Shown: positions 17,640 through 25,724 of the stretch, one piece after another
Layout: each line of letters starts with the position of its first letter
How positions within the stretch are numbered: the stretch's first letter is position 1
Source of the DNA: an uncultured Pelagibacteraceae bacterium
Lineage (GTDB): Bacteria > Pseudomonadota > Alphaproteobacteria > Pelagibacterales > Pelagibacteraceae
Length of the DNA: 64,000 nucleotides
Reading direction: 5' to 3'
Assembly (NCBI GenBank): GCA_902517745.1
Contig: CABYDS010000002.1
Span: 98,785 to 162,784 of the forward strand
Translations under genes and position numbers: made by a program
Notes under the pieces: generated by a model
The model's input: only the letters and a program-made list of their open reading frames with translations
Databases searched by the model: none
Told to the model about the DNA's origin: nothing

Positions 17640-18856
17640 TAGATATCATCAGCTAGTCTGACACCGCAAAACTGCCAAGTATCACTTGGGTAAAAGAAAT
17701 TTCTATAAGATGCTCTGACATGATTAATAGATGTAGAATGTGAGCCACCTTTTAAAACAAACTGATTACACATGAACTTATTATTATATTCTCCTAGATT
17801 TCCTTCATAAGGTTTGTATTTTTTGTAAGGTGTGTAGTTACTACTTGTCCAAGCCCATAAATTTCCATAAACATCGTCTGCCTTTTCCTCTACTTCATGA
17901 AAAATTTTATTTTCTAAAAAATTACCTTTTTTTTCAGATTGTTTTAAAAAATACTCTAGTTCAAATTCAGTCGGTAATCTTTTGTTTTTGTATCTTGCAA
18001 AAGCATCTGCTTCATAGAAACTTATATGAGAAACTGGCTTTTCATTATCAATTTTTTTTACACCGTTTAATGTAAAATAATTATTATTATCTATCCAATA
18101 CATTGGTTTTTCTAATTTGTTATTATTTACAAAATCCCATCCATCAGATAACCAATACTCGTGGTTTTTGTATCCTCCATCATTAATAAATTCTTTCCAC
18201 TCTCCATTAGTAACAAATGAATACAATTTAAAAGGATCTAATTGTGTTTCTGATACTGGTAATTCGTTATCGTAACAAAAAATATCTTCGTCGTTTCCAT
18301 ATTTAAATTTCTTAGCGATTTCTAATGTTAATTCATTTTTTTCTTTAACAGCTGGTTTATCATCTTTAGAATTATAAGTCGGCATCAATGGATTGTTGTA
18401 AAAAATATTTTTAATATCCATTAACATTAATTCCTGATGCTGTTGTTCGTGATTTGAACCTAGTTCAACTAAAAATGATGTTCTGTTATTTTTTGTTCTT
18501 TTTAAAAAATCAATAATATTTTCAGTTACATAATGTCTATATTTTACAACATCTTTTAAGATGGGTCTATTTAGTGAACCTCTCTTATTTCGAGGATTGT
18601 ACTCACCTACAGAATTATAATACGAATTAAATATGTAATTATAATCTTTGTTAAAAGGTTTGTAACTTTCATCCAATTCTGACAAGATGAATTTTTCAAA
18701 GAACCATGTGGTGTGACCAAGATGCCACTTAAGAGGACTAACATTTTTGCTGGGCTGTATGACCATATCCTCAGCCTCTAAATTCTCACACAGGGATAGA
18801 GTTTGTTGTCTTGTTTTGGAGAATAATTCTGTGATTTGAGATAATTTATTTTCCAT
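17639..18856 (-). CDS. egtB: Hercynine oxygenase-type sulfoxide synthase (EgtB)
   Basis: A 405-residue non-heme iron enzyme with an N-terminal DinB-like domain and a C-terminal formylglycine-generating-enzyme (FGE-sulfatase) domain. The three-histidine iron site is visible: one in KWHLGHTTWFFE (His48) and His136/His140 in SNHEQQHQELM. The C-terminus ends with GGSHSTSINHVRASYRNFF and FCGVRLADD. EgtB joins hercynine to a cysteine-type thiol using O2. The methyltransferase is separate (egtD), so this is EgtB rather than the OvoA fusion. No egtA, egtC or egtE is in the window. It is probably the first gene of the long minus-strand array, divergent from 18961. Confidence 0.94.
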   Translation of the reverse strand: MENKLSQITELFSKTRQQTLSLCENLEAEDMVIQPSKNVSPLKWHLGHTTWFFEKFILSELDESYKPFNKDYNYIFNSYYNSVGEYNPRNKRGSLNRPILKDVVKYRHYVTENIIDFLKRTKNNRTSFLVELGSNHEQQHQELMLMDIKNIFYNNPLMPTYNSKDDKPAVKEKNELTLEIAKKFKYGNDEDIFCYDNELPVSETQLDPFKLYSFVTNGEWKEFINDGGYKNHEYWLSDGWDFVNNNKLEKPMYWIDNNNYFTLNGVKKIDNEKPVSHISFYEADAFARYKNKRLPTEFELEYFLKQSEKKGNFLENKIFHEVEEKADDVYGNLWAWTSSNYTPYKKYKPYEGNLGEYNNKFMCNQFVLKGGSHSTSINHVRASYRNFFYPSDTWQFCGVRLADDI

Positions 18857-18960
18857 GACTAAATTTAATTAAATTTTCAGATCATGACAATGGGTTACAA
18901 TGTGTTCATCTGTTTAATATTTTTATAGACACGGAATATAAAATAATTAAGAATTTACTT

Positions 18961-19689
18961 ATGAATTTTTCTTTAGAAATAGGTCCTAAAACTGATTTAA
19001 GCACGTTACCGAAGGTAAAAGATGTTTATGTTACAATGCTACCTGGGGGTGATTATAAAGAGACCGCTCAACAGTCTGGAGAGTTAGTTAAAGAGGGATT
19101 TAATCCAGTTCCTCACTTCCCAGCAAGGTCAATAAATGATGAAAATCAGCTGAAAGATTATGTTTCTAGATGTAAAGATTTGGGTGTTAAGCAGGTCTTG
19201 GTGATAGGTGGAAGTCGTGACCCGATCGGAAAATTTGATAGCTCATATCAAATGCTAGAGACAGGGTTTTTTGATGGTATCAAGATTGGAATTGCTGGAC
19301 ATCCCGAGGGGAGTCCTGATATATCCGACTCTGATTTAGAAAAAGCTATGATAGATAAAAAGCCTTATGCTGATTATATAGTTACACAGTGGCTAATGGA
19401 TACTCAGCCTATTATAGATTTTATCTCAAAACAAACAATACCAGTTCATGTTGGAATAACTGGGCCAATGAAAATATCTAGCTTAATTAAATTTGCTAAT
19501 ATTGTAGGGGCAAAAAATTCCATTAACTTTCTTAAATCTAATTTTAGTAAGGCGTTAGATTTATTGAAACCTAAAGACCCTAATGATTTAATTGGGAAAG
19601 TTAAATCGCATACTGATTATTTCCACATTTATACATTCGGCGGCTTGAAGGAAACTAACAAGTGGTTGAAGGAGAATAACTATGTCTAA
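18961..19689 (+). CDS. Methylenetetrahydrofolate reductase-like protein
   Basis: A 242-residue protein resembling the MTHFR TIM-barrel family, somewhat shorter than MetF (about 290). Landmarks: EIGPKTDLSTLPKVKDVYVTM, FNPVPHFPARSI (the conserved PHxxAR segment), QVLVIGGSRDPIGKF, IGIAGHPEGSPD and the TQWLMDTQPIIDFI stretch. It overlaps the next gene, a THF-dependent demethylase, by 8 bases. The likely job is oxidising 5-methyl-THF released by that enzyme to 5,10-methylene-THF, rather than making methyl groups for methionine. Analogous MTHFR/demethylase pairs are known for LigM-type O-demethylation. Confidence 0.82.
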   Translation: MNFSLEIGPKTDLSTLPKVKDVYVTMLPGGDYKETAQQSGELVKEGFNPVPHFPARSINDENQLKDYVSRCKDLGVKQVLVIGGSRDPIGKFDSSYQMLETGFFDGIKIGIAGHPEGSPDISDSDLEKAMIDKKPYADYIVTQWLMDTQPIIDFISKQTIPVHVGITGPMKISSLIKFANIVGAKNSINFLKSNFSKALDLLKPKDPNDLIGKVKSHTDYFHIYTFGGLKETNKWLKENNYV

Positions 19690-21037
19690 TGAATTTGACT
19701 ATAGTAAACTAAGACATACAACATCAGTAGATCAGTCTGATAGAAAAGTACCATACAATTTAAGACAAAGCGGACCTACTAAAGTTGAGATGCTAATATC
19801 AACAAGAGTAAGGAAATCTCCATACTGGCATTTATCTATGAAAGCAGGATGTTGGAGAGCAACTGTTTATAACAGAATTTATCATCCAAGAGGTTATGTT
19901 AAACCTGAAGATGGTGGTGCAATGGTTGAGTACGAGGCAATTAAAAACCATGTAACAATGTGGAATGTTGCAGTTGAAAGACAAATACAAGTTAAAGGAC
20001 CAGATGCAGAAAAATTTGTTGATTATGTAATTACAAGAGATGCTACAAAAATTTCTCCAATGAGAGGAAGATATGTAATTTTGTGTAATGCATACGGAGG
20101 AGTATTAAATGATCCTATTCTTTTAAGAATATCTAAAGATGAATTTTGGTTCAGTTTATCAGATAGTGATATTGGATTGTATCTGCAAGGAGTAAATGCG
20201 GATGAAAGGTTTAATGTTCAAATTAATGAAATAGATGCTTGTCCTGTACAAATTCAAGGTCCTAAAGCAAAAGCTTTAATGAAAGATCTTTGTGGAAGTG
20301 AAGTTGACATAGACAACATGCCTTTTTATGGATTGGCATCTGCAAAAGTTGGTGGAAGAAGTTGTATTATTTCTCAAACAGGTTTTTCTGGCGAGTCTGG
20401 ATTTGAAATATATTTAAGAGAAGCAACTTTATATGCCGAAGATATGTGGAATGCTGTTCTTGAAGCAGGTAAAAAACATAACTTAATGGTCATTGCTCCT
20501 GCTCACCACAGAAGGATACAAGCTGGAATTCTTTCATGGGGACAAGATATGGATCATGAACATAATCCATTTCAATGTAATCTTGGTTATCAAGTTTCTT
20601 TATCTGGCAAAGGTGAATGGAACAAAAAAGGTGATTATGTTGGAAAAAAAGCTCTCGAGAAAATGAAAGCTGATTTAAAAGCAGGTCATAAACCTTACAA
20701 ACTTCAATTAGTTGGACTTGAATTAGGAGGAAAACCTATTGAAGAATATGCTCCAGATTTTTGGTTAATTTCAGAAAACGGCAGTGAGCCTGTGGGATTT
20801 ATAACTTCTCCTTGGTATCACCCAGAAAAAGGGAAAAATATTGCTATGGGATACGTTCCATTTGATGGCACGCTAAATGCAAATGGTTTTCCAAGAGGTA
20901 AGGTTGGATCGAAATTTAAAGTCCATCTACCCGAAAAATATTCTGATAAACCTGGAGAACCAGTCGATGCAGTTGTAGTTGATATTCCATTTACAGAATC
21001 TTACAACGCAAATACAAGAGAAGTAGTCAGTAAGTGA
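19682..21037 (+). CDS. GcvT-family THF-dependent demethylase (DmdA/LigM-like), substrate unknown
   Basis: A 451-residue GcvT-fold protein. Landmarks: VEYEAIKNHVTMWNVAVERQIQVKGPDAEKF, FGF-like FSGESGFEIYLRE, a C-terminal VGFITSPWYHPEKGKN and AMGYVPFDG. The start has eight bases of overlap with the MTHFR-like gene. Compared with SAR11 DMSP demethylase DmdA (about 369 residues) it is much longer, with an N-terminal extension of about 80 residues; the length is nearer the LigM/DesA O-demethylases (about 470). It should transfer a methyl group from an unknown O-, S- or N-methylated substrate to THF. A simple aminomethyltransferase role is unlikely because no gcvH or gcvP is near. Confidence 0.8.
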   Translation: MSNEFDYSKLRHTTSVDQSDRKVPYNLRQSGPTKVEMLISTRVRKSPYWHLSMKAGCWRATVYNRIYHPRGYVKPEDGGAMVEYEAIKNHVTMWNVAVERQIQVKGPDAEKFVDYVITRDATKISPMRGRYVILCNAYGGVLNDPILLRISKDEFWFSLSDSDIGLYLQGVNADERFNVQINEIDACPVQIQGPKAKALMKDLCGSEVDIDNMPFYGLASAKVGGRSCIISQTGFSGESGFEIYLREATLYAEDMWNAVLEAGKKHNLMVIAPAHHRRIQAGILSWGQDMDHEHNPFQCNLGYQVSLSGKGEWNKKGDYVGKKALEKMKADLKAGHKPYKLQLVGLELGGKPIEEYAPDFWLISENGSEPVGFITSPWYHPEKGKNIAMGYVPFDGTLNANGFPRGKVGSKFKVHLPEKYSDKPGEPVDAVVVDIPFTESYNANTREVVSK

Positions 21038-21047
21038 TAAAAATTTT

Positions 21048-21074
21048 TTTAGGGGGAATTTAATTCCCCCTAAA
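21048..21074. promoter_or_regulatory. Perfect 27-base hairpin with five-G/five-C stem
   Basis: Two 13-base arms pair around a single central T at 21061 and contain five consecutive G:C pairs (21052-21056 with 21066-21070), rare in this AT-rich sequence. It sits eleven bases after the demethylase stop and two bases before a 35-residue gene. On the plus strand the T run lies before the stem, not after it, so it is not a standard plus-strand terminator. It could protect the upstream mRNA's 3' end, reduce read-through, or cover the next gene's ribosome site. Confidence 0.6.
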
Positions 21075-21075
21075 T

Positions 21076-21183
21076 ATGACGAAAACCTTTTTCATAGTTG
21101 TTTGCATTATAATCGCTATTGCTCTAATAATATTCCCATTAATCGTTTCGTATAAGGCGCAAAAAAAAAATAAAGATAATTAA
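21076..21183 (+). CDS. 35-residue single-pass membrane peptide
   Basis: A short reading frame beginning MTKTFFIVVCIIIAIALIIF and ending in a lysine-rich tail. One hydrophobic helix spans about residues 5-25, followed by SYKAQKKNKDN. Its TAA overlaps the ATG of the Yip1 gene by one base (TAATG), the same coupling used throughout the window, which argues that it is translated. The strong hairpin at 21048-21074 ends two bases before its start. No family recognised. The main doubt is its small size and lack of a clear Shine-Dalgarno. Confidence 0.5.
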   Translation: MTKTFFIVVCIIIAIALIIFPLIVSYKAQKKNKDN

Positions 21184-21728
21184 TGTTTGCTCAGTTTTTA
21201 GATATTGTTTTTAAATCTTTAAAGCTTGATAAAACTCTTTATAGAACTCCAAGATATTATGGAGAAGCTGGAATTTATTTTGCAATTCTAATTATGATTT
21301 TAGATGGGGTTGCTGGAGCAGTTGCGGCTAATACGATTGTAAAAACATCTGTTGGTATATCTGGTTTAACAGCATTATTAACTTGGTTGGTGTGGGCAAT
21401 TTTTATATTTGTAATTGGAGTTAAAATTTTTCCTGATAAAGATAGAAAAATTCCATTTAAAAGAGTTCTTATAGCCGTTGGGTACGCACACGCTCCAGGA
21501 CTGATAAGATTTTTTGCTGTCACACCAGAATTAGTACTTTTAATTATTTTTCTTACTCAATTTTGGATTTTTGCTTCATTAATTATAGCAACAAGACATA
21601 TTTTAAATTTAAAATCAAATCTAAAAGCATTTGGAATTGTATTTTTATCTTTTTTAATTATTTCTTTTTTGACAATTTCATTTGTAATGACAAAAATTAA
21701 TTCATTACCTGTAAGTACAAATATTTAA
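21183..21728 (+). CDS. Yip1-domain membrane protein
   Basis: A 181-residue integral membrane protein with five hydrophobic segments, matching the Yip1 domain layout seen in bacteria. It has a soluble N-terminus (MFAQFLDIVFKSLKLDKTLYRTPRYYGEAG), then TMs beginning AIYFAILIMI-like, LTALLTWLVWAIFIFVIGV, the RVLIAVGYAHAPGLIRFF signature, LVLLIIFLTQFWIFASLI and a last TM near the C-terminus. It is coupled to the 35-residue peptide upstream and converges on the zinc-ribbon gene (overlap of 4 bases). Function in bacteria is unknown. Confidence 0.8.
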   Translation: MFAQFLDIVFKSLKLDKTLYRTPRYYGEAGIYFAILIMILDGVAGAVAANTIVKTSVGISGLTALLTWLVWAIFIFVIGVKIFPDKDRKIPFKRVLIAVGYAHAPGLIRFFAVTPELVLLIIFLTQFWIFASLIIATRHILNLKSNLKAFGIVFLSFLIISFLTISFVMTKINSLPVSTNI

Positions 21729-21892
21729 AGCGGAAATAAAGTTTTAGATGTTCTGCAGGAGTTACAAAGTTTATATCCTGTGAGTATTAAATTTTGAGTT
21801 ACTGTCTCATCTTCTTTTTTACATTCATCACAAATATCGTTTAATTCATTATTATCTGATTTGTCTGATTTATATTCAAAGTTATCAGTCAT
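21725..21892 (-). CDS. 55-residue zinc-ribbon protein
   Basis: A short minus-strand gene, MTDNFEYKSDKSDNNELND, followed by two CxxC knuckles: ICDECKKE and LCNSCRTS, 20 residues apart, which would bind one zinc ion. Its first 8 bases overlap the end of the DUF3726-like gene, so it is the fourth gene of the operon starting at 25122. Its end overlaps the convergent Yip1 gene by 4 bases. The acidic N-terminus and paired knuckles are convincing for a small zinc ribbon; its partner is unknown. Confidence 0.7.
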   Translation of the reverse strand: MTDNFEYKSDKSDNNELNDICDECKKEDETVTQNLILTGYKLCNSCRTSKTLFPL

Positions 21893-22493
21893 TATCTGTT
21901 AATCCTGCGCCTGCAGTTTTTTGTTTTAACTCATCAGTTTCTTCTACAAATGTGTTTTCTGATAATTTTGTTAATTCTTTCCAATCTTCTTCAGAAAAAT
22001 TATTCTTATTTTCTAAGAATTGAATTTTAATTACATCAGCTTTTTCTACAATCTCACTACTTAAGTAATTCGAATAAATTGATTGATTGAAATTTAATAA
22101 AAATTCTTTTTGATCTATCTTTAAAAAAATTCTCTTTCCCGTTATTTCCGAAGATCTGCTGACAAACGGCAAAAATATCAATGGGTAAGCCATTTTTTCA
22201 ATTTCTATATCATTTAGTTCTTGGATAGAGATTGATTGATCAAAAAAACTTAATCCAAGTTTAATCGGACAGTAAAAGTTTTGAGGTCTGTTGCTTTTTT
22301 TAAAAGATTGGCAATTTTCAAACTTCTCATTATTAAAAATCTTAAAATATTGGTTTATGTTTTTTATTCCTGGTAAACCAAATAACTCAAGTTGTTTAAT
22401 GTTCTTTCCTATTTCTTCGGCAACACCCCAAGAGAAACCTTTTGCTTTAGTTGAACGTTTAACAATTGTATCAATTTCACTATAACTTCTCAT
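21885..22493 (-). CDS. DUF3726-like protein
   Basis: A 202-residue soluble protein that resembles my memory of DUF3726: SYSEIDTIVKRSTKAKGFSW, GVAEEIGKNIKQLELFGLPG, then a variable middle and a beta-rich LIFLPFVSRSSEITGKRI part. It ends in an acidic, disordered-looking tail (TFVEETDELKQKTAGAGLTD). Function unknown. Its ATG overlaps the 553-residue gene's stop by one base (TAATG), and its stop overlaps the zinc-ribbon start by 8 bases, so it is translated as part of a tight four-gene unit. Confidence 0.65.
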   Translation of the reverse strand: MRSYSEIDTIVKRSTKAKGFSWGVAEEIGKNIKQLELFGLPGIKNINQYFKIFNNEKFENCQSFKKSNRPQNFYCPIKLGLSFFDQSISIQELNDIEIEKMAYPLIFLPFVSRSSEITGKRIFLKIDQKEFLLNFNQSIYSNYLSSEIVEKADVIKIQFLENKNNFSEEDWKELTKLSENTFVEETDELKQKTAGAGLTDND

Positions 22494-24154
22494 TAATTAC
22501 TTTGGTTATATATCCAATATTGATTAAATGAATTAAGTTCATTTGGTAATGGAGCTCCTTGAAACATACAAATCCTTAACCATTTGTCAGATCTTGGATC
22601 AAACTTTACTGCCCCAAAAAAAGATAGTTTAAGTCTTAACATATCAATAGGAACTAATTTTGAGCCGATGGTGTTATCTTGAATTTCAGAATATGGATAT
22701 TTCTCTGTTATAAACACTCTTCTTACAATATGTCTTAAATCATTGTTCCGTAATAGAAAATTGCCAATCTTTAAGCTGTTTTTTAATGTAAAAATAGTTT
22801 CATAAAGTTTTTTTATATCTCTAGCAATAGCTGTAGGCTGCTCAAGTTCTGAACCATTATCTTCAAAACGATCTCCAATTCTAGGTTCTTCTTTATTTTT
22901 TGAAATGAACCAAAATTTTTTATTATTTTCATTTTTTGAAAAATCAATTTTTAAAATATCTGAATAATTTTTTTCAATTATTTCCCTTAGGTCATTTATA
23001 GTTCTATCTACAGGAATGTTAAAACTACTATCCTCGTCTGAACTCATTTTAGAAATTAAAGGATCGGTTATTTCATTATATGGCTCCATCATTATAGAAA
23101 CCAAATACTCAACTCCTTCTTCAGATAAATTTTCCTCTGCCCAGTTATATAATTTATCAAATATATAAAAATTTGATTTATCAATATTATTTTTCAAATA
23201 ATTAATTAAATTTTGTAAATCATTAATTAAATTGTTTATTTTTTTCTTTTGGTATTCGCTATCAGTATTCCATGAAGTTACATTTTTTAAAGATTTTATT
23301 AAACAATTGTAAAAAATTTTAAACTCTTCTTCTGATACTTTTTCTATTTCTCTGATTTTTTTTAAAGCTGTCTCTTTAGCTAGAATCCAATTATTTAACA
23401 ATGAAGGGTGGTTTACAATAAATGGCGCCATTCCCAATCCAGTTGAATTTCCAATTCCTAAATTTCTGCAAATATCCAAGTCTAATTCTACGGCGTCTTT
23501 AGGATTTTTATGTTTTGCAATATGATTGACTTGATCGAAAGTGAATTGTCTTACAAGGTAGACTAACATCATTTCCAATCTAAAAGGACCATTTATTTCA
23601 TCTCTATTTTTAATTCTAAACCTGTCTGCTAATCCAAATTTTCCTGAGCCATATACTGCGGTTGTTCTGTACAAATATCCAACTTTTGAAAGCTCATTAG
23701 TATTGGGCTGGATACCTTTTGATAAACACTCGACTACGTAATTAAATGCTCTAACTGATCTATTTGCTCTTGAAAGAGTAAGTTCTTTATAAGAAAGTCT
23801 CCCTACTTCTTGCTTAGGGACATTTTGTGAAAGTCTATCAATATCGATCTTTGAAGGAATACCATCATACAAAGCAAATGCAGCATCCCATTTAGTTGCT
23901 ATTACTCTATCAGATCTTTCCTCATCTTTAAGCTCATTGGCAAAACAAACTAGAGAATATGTTTTTTTTTCTTTTGAAAATGAATAAATAGCAACTCCAA
24001 ATCCCCTATCATTCAAGTCGAACAAATCTCTGTTATATTTCCAATCTTTGAACTCGTTTAAAAATGATCTTAGAAAAGATAATTTAGATTGATGAAACGA
24101 TCCAAGCCTAGAAAGTTTCATTACAATTTTAGGATCTCTGAGTGGAACTTGCAT
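22493..24154 (-). CDS. Conserved protein of unknown function, 553 residues
   Basis: A 553-residue soluble protein I cannot assign to a named family. It has no signal peptide or membrane segment. The N-terminal half is rich in conserved-looking stretches: SRLGSFHQSKLSFLRSFLNE, ATKWDAAFALYDG, YRTTAVYGSGKFGLADR, RLEMMLVYLVRQFTFDQVNH and GIGNSTGLGMAPFIVNHP. The glycine-rich last element could be a ligand loop. The middle (about 270-400) is helical and charged, the C-terminal part again ordered (HIVRRVFITEKYPYSEIQ). It is coupled by TAATG to both the M19-like gene upstream and the DUF3726-like gene downstream. I recall similar unannotated genes in other marine alphaproteobacteria. Confidence 0.7.
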   Translation of the reverse strand: MQVPLRDPKIVMKLSRLGSFHQSKLSFLRSFLNEFKDWKYNRDLFDLNDRGFGVAIYSFSKEKKTYSLVCFANELKDEERSDRVIATKWDAAFALYDGIPSKIDIDRLSQNVPKQEVGRLSYKELTLSRANRSVRAFNYVVECLSKGIQPNTNELSKVGYLYRTTAVYGSGKFGLADRFRIKNRDEINGPFRLEMMLVYLVRQFTFDQVNHIAKHKNPKDAVELDLDICRNLGIGNSTGLGMAPFIVNHPSLLNNWILAKETALKKIREIEKVSEEEFKIFYNCLIKSLKNVTSWNTDSEYQKKKINNLINDLQNLINYLKNNIDKSNFYIFDKLYNWAEENLSEEGVEYLVSIMMEPYNEITDPLISKMSSDEDSSFNIPVDRTINDLREIIEKNYSDILKIDFSKNENNKKFWFISKNKEEPRIGDRFEDNGSELEQPTAIARDIKKLYETIFTLKNSLKIGNFLLRNNDLRHIVRRVFITEKYPYSEIQDNTIGSKLVPIDMLRLKLSFFGAVKFDPRSDKWLRICMFQGAPLPNELNSFNQYWIYNQSN

Positions 24155-25122
24155 TAATTAATTCCTTTATAAAAATTAAACCAGTTATTGCCAAGTATCT
24201 TATTTATCTCTTCTTCGTGAAAACCTTTATTTTTTAGTTCTGTGTTTATATTATTAAATCCTCTTGCATCTAAAAACCAATCTGGTTGTTTTGGAAAACC
24301 AGGTTTATCTTTACTGCCTTCACCAAAATTTTTTGATTTTGACCATGTTCCATTTCTCATCCACTCAACTACGCTGTCTGGCTGGTTTAAACATAAGTCT
24401 GATCCTATTCCAACATTATCAATACCCATAATTTCAACTGTTCTTGCAACCATTTCACAAAAACTTTCTAATTTACAATTCGTTCCATCTTTTAAATGGT
24501 GAGCATACAATGATAAACCTAACATTCCTCCACTTGCAGACAAAACTTTTAATAATTCTGTAGATTTATTTCTTTTAGCTTCAAACCAAAAAGTTGGATT
24601 TGCATGAGTGATCGCAATTGGTTTTTGACTAATTTCAATTGCATCAAGTGTACTTTTTTCTGCTGAATGAGACATGTCAACAACGATACCTACTCTGTTC
24701 ATTTCTTTAATAGCCTCTTTTCCAAAATTAGTAACCCCACTATCATTTTTTTCATAACATCCAGTGGCTAATAATGATTGGTTGTTATAAGTTAATTGCA
24801 TAAATCGACAACCTTGTGAGTGTACTTTTTCTATAAGGCCTATGTCATCTTCAATTGGTGAACAATTTTGAAATCCAAAAAAAATTGCAGTTTTGTTTTC
24901 TTCTTTTGCTTTTGTAATATCGTTGTAGTTATTTCCTAGAAATATAAGATCTTTATTTTCTTCGAAATGTTTATTCCACTCTTGTATTCTTTGTTGTAAT
25001 TCATCATAGTCTTCATGATAAACTAACGTTACGTGAACCGCATTTAATCCAGCTTTATTATTTATTTCAAAGATTTCTCTAGACCATTTACAATACTGAA
25101 GATTATCAATTCGATAATTCAT
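24154..25122 (-). CDS. Divergent peptidase M19 (membrane dipeptidase)-like protein
   Basis: A 322-residue amidohydrolase-fold protein of the M19 renal dipeptidase family. Recognisable: GCRFMQLTYNNQS, VVDMSHSAEKSTLDAI, IAITHANP and VGIGSDLC, which keep the two histidines and the aspartate of the zinc site. The usual N-terminal DGHND motif is missing (here RIDNLQYCKWS) and the region of the bridging glutamate reads FGFQNCSPIEDD, with Gln where Glu is expected. No lipid-anchor or signal peptide is visible despite the family's name. It heads the four-gene operon with the 553-residue protein. Dipeptidase activity should not be assumed. Confidence 0.8.
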   Translation of the reverse strand: MNYRIDNLQYCKWSREIFEINNKAGLNAVHVTLVYHEDYDELQQRIQEWNKHFEENKDLIFLGNNYNDITKAKEENKTAIFFGFQNCSPIEDDIGLIEKVHSQGCRFMQLTYNNQSLLATGCYEKNDSGVTNFGKEAIKEMNRVGIVVDMSHSAEKSTLDAIEISQKPIAITHANPTFWFEAKRNKSTELLKVLSASGGMLGLSLYAHHLKDGTNCKLESFCEMVARTVEIMGIDNVGIGSDLCLNQPDSVVEWMRNGTWSKSKNFGEGSKDKPGFPKQPDWFLDARGFNNINTELKNKGFHEEEINKILGNNWFNFYKGIN

Positions 25123-25226
25123 ATTTGGTATACACTATTATTATTATTATGATTGTCACTAACTTAAACTGTCCTTAGCTAAAAATTGCAATTTAAGGGA
25201 AATATCTGTAAATTGATATTGGTTTC

Positions 25227-25721
25227 ATGAAATACAAAAAAAAATCACATAAAGTATCAATTGTAATGGGCAGTCAGTCTGATTACAAAACAATGAAAAA
25301 TTGTGAAAAAGTTCTTAAGATTTTAAAAGTTAATTATGAGACAAGTATCGTCTCTGCTCACAGAACGCCTGATAGACTTTATGCCTATGCAAAGAAAGCA
25401 GAAAATAATAATATTTCTATTATTATTGCTGGAGCCGGAGGATCAGCACATTTACCTGGTATGATTGCTGCTATAACTAGAATTCCAGTCATAGGTGTTC
25501 CCATTGAAAGTAAAAAGTTAAAAGGTTTAGATAGTCTACTATCAATTGCCCAAATGCCAAAAGGAATTCCTGTTGGTACAGTTGCTATTGGAGAAGATGG
25601 TGCAATCAATGCTGGTTTATATGCTGCTTCAATTATAGCTACGTATGATAACAATGTAAGAAAAACACTTTTAAATTGGCGAAAAAAACAAACATCAAAA
25701 GTAAAAAAAAAACCAAAGTAA
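25227..25721 (+). CDS. purE: N5-carboxyaminoimidazole ribonucleotide mutase (PurE)
   Basis: A 164-residue class I PurE, which moves the carboxylate of N5-CAIR to give CAIR in purine synthesis. The signature IVMGSQSDYKTM, SAHRTPDRLYAYAKKA with the catalytic histidine, AGAGGSAHLPGMIAA and PVIGVPIESKKLKGLDSLLSIAQMP-type segments are intact. It is followed after 3 bases by purK, its usual partner, and is divergent from the M19-like operon across 104 bases. It begins with a basic KKKSH stretch; the ATG at 25227 fits family length. Confidence 0.97.
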   Translation: MKYKKKSHKVSIVMGSQSDYKTMKNCEKVLKILKVNYETSIVSAHRTPDRLYAYAKKAENNNISIIIAGAGGSAHLPGMIAAITRIPVIGVPIESKKLKGLDSLLSIAQMPKGIPVGTVAIGEDGAINAGLYAASIIATYDNNVRKTLLNWRKKQTSKVKKKPK

Positions 25722-25724
25722 TTA

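Noticed and set aside
19682..21037. Calling the 451-residue GcvT-fold protein the SAR11 DMSP demethylase DmdA
   Set aside because: It is about 80 residues longer than SAR11 DmdA and the N-terminus does not resemble it; the MTHFR partner fits any THF-dependent demethylase.
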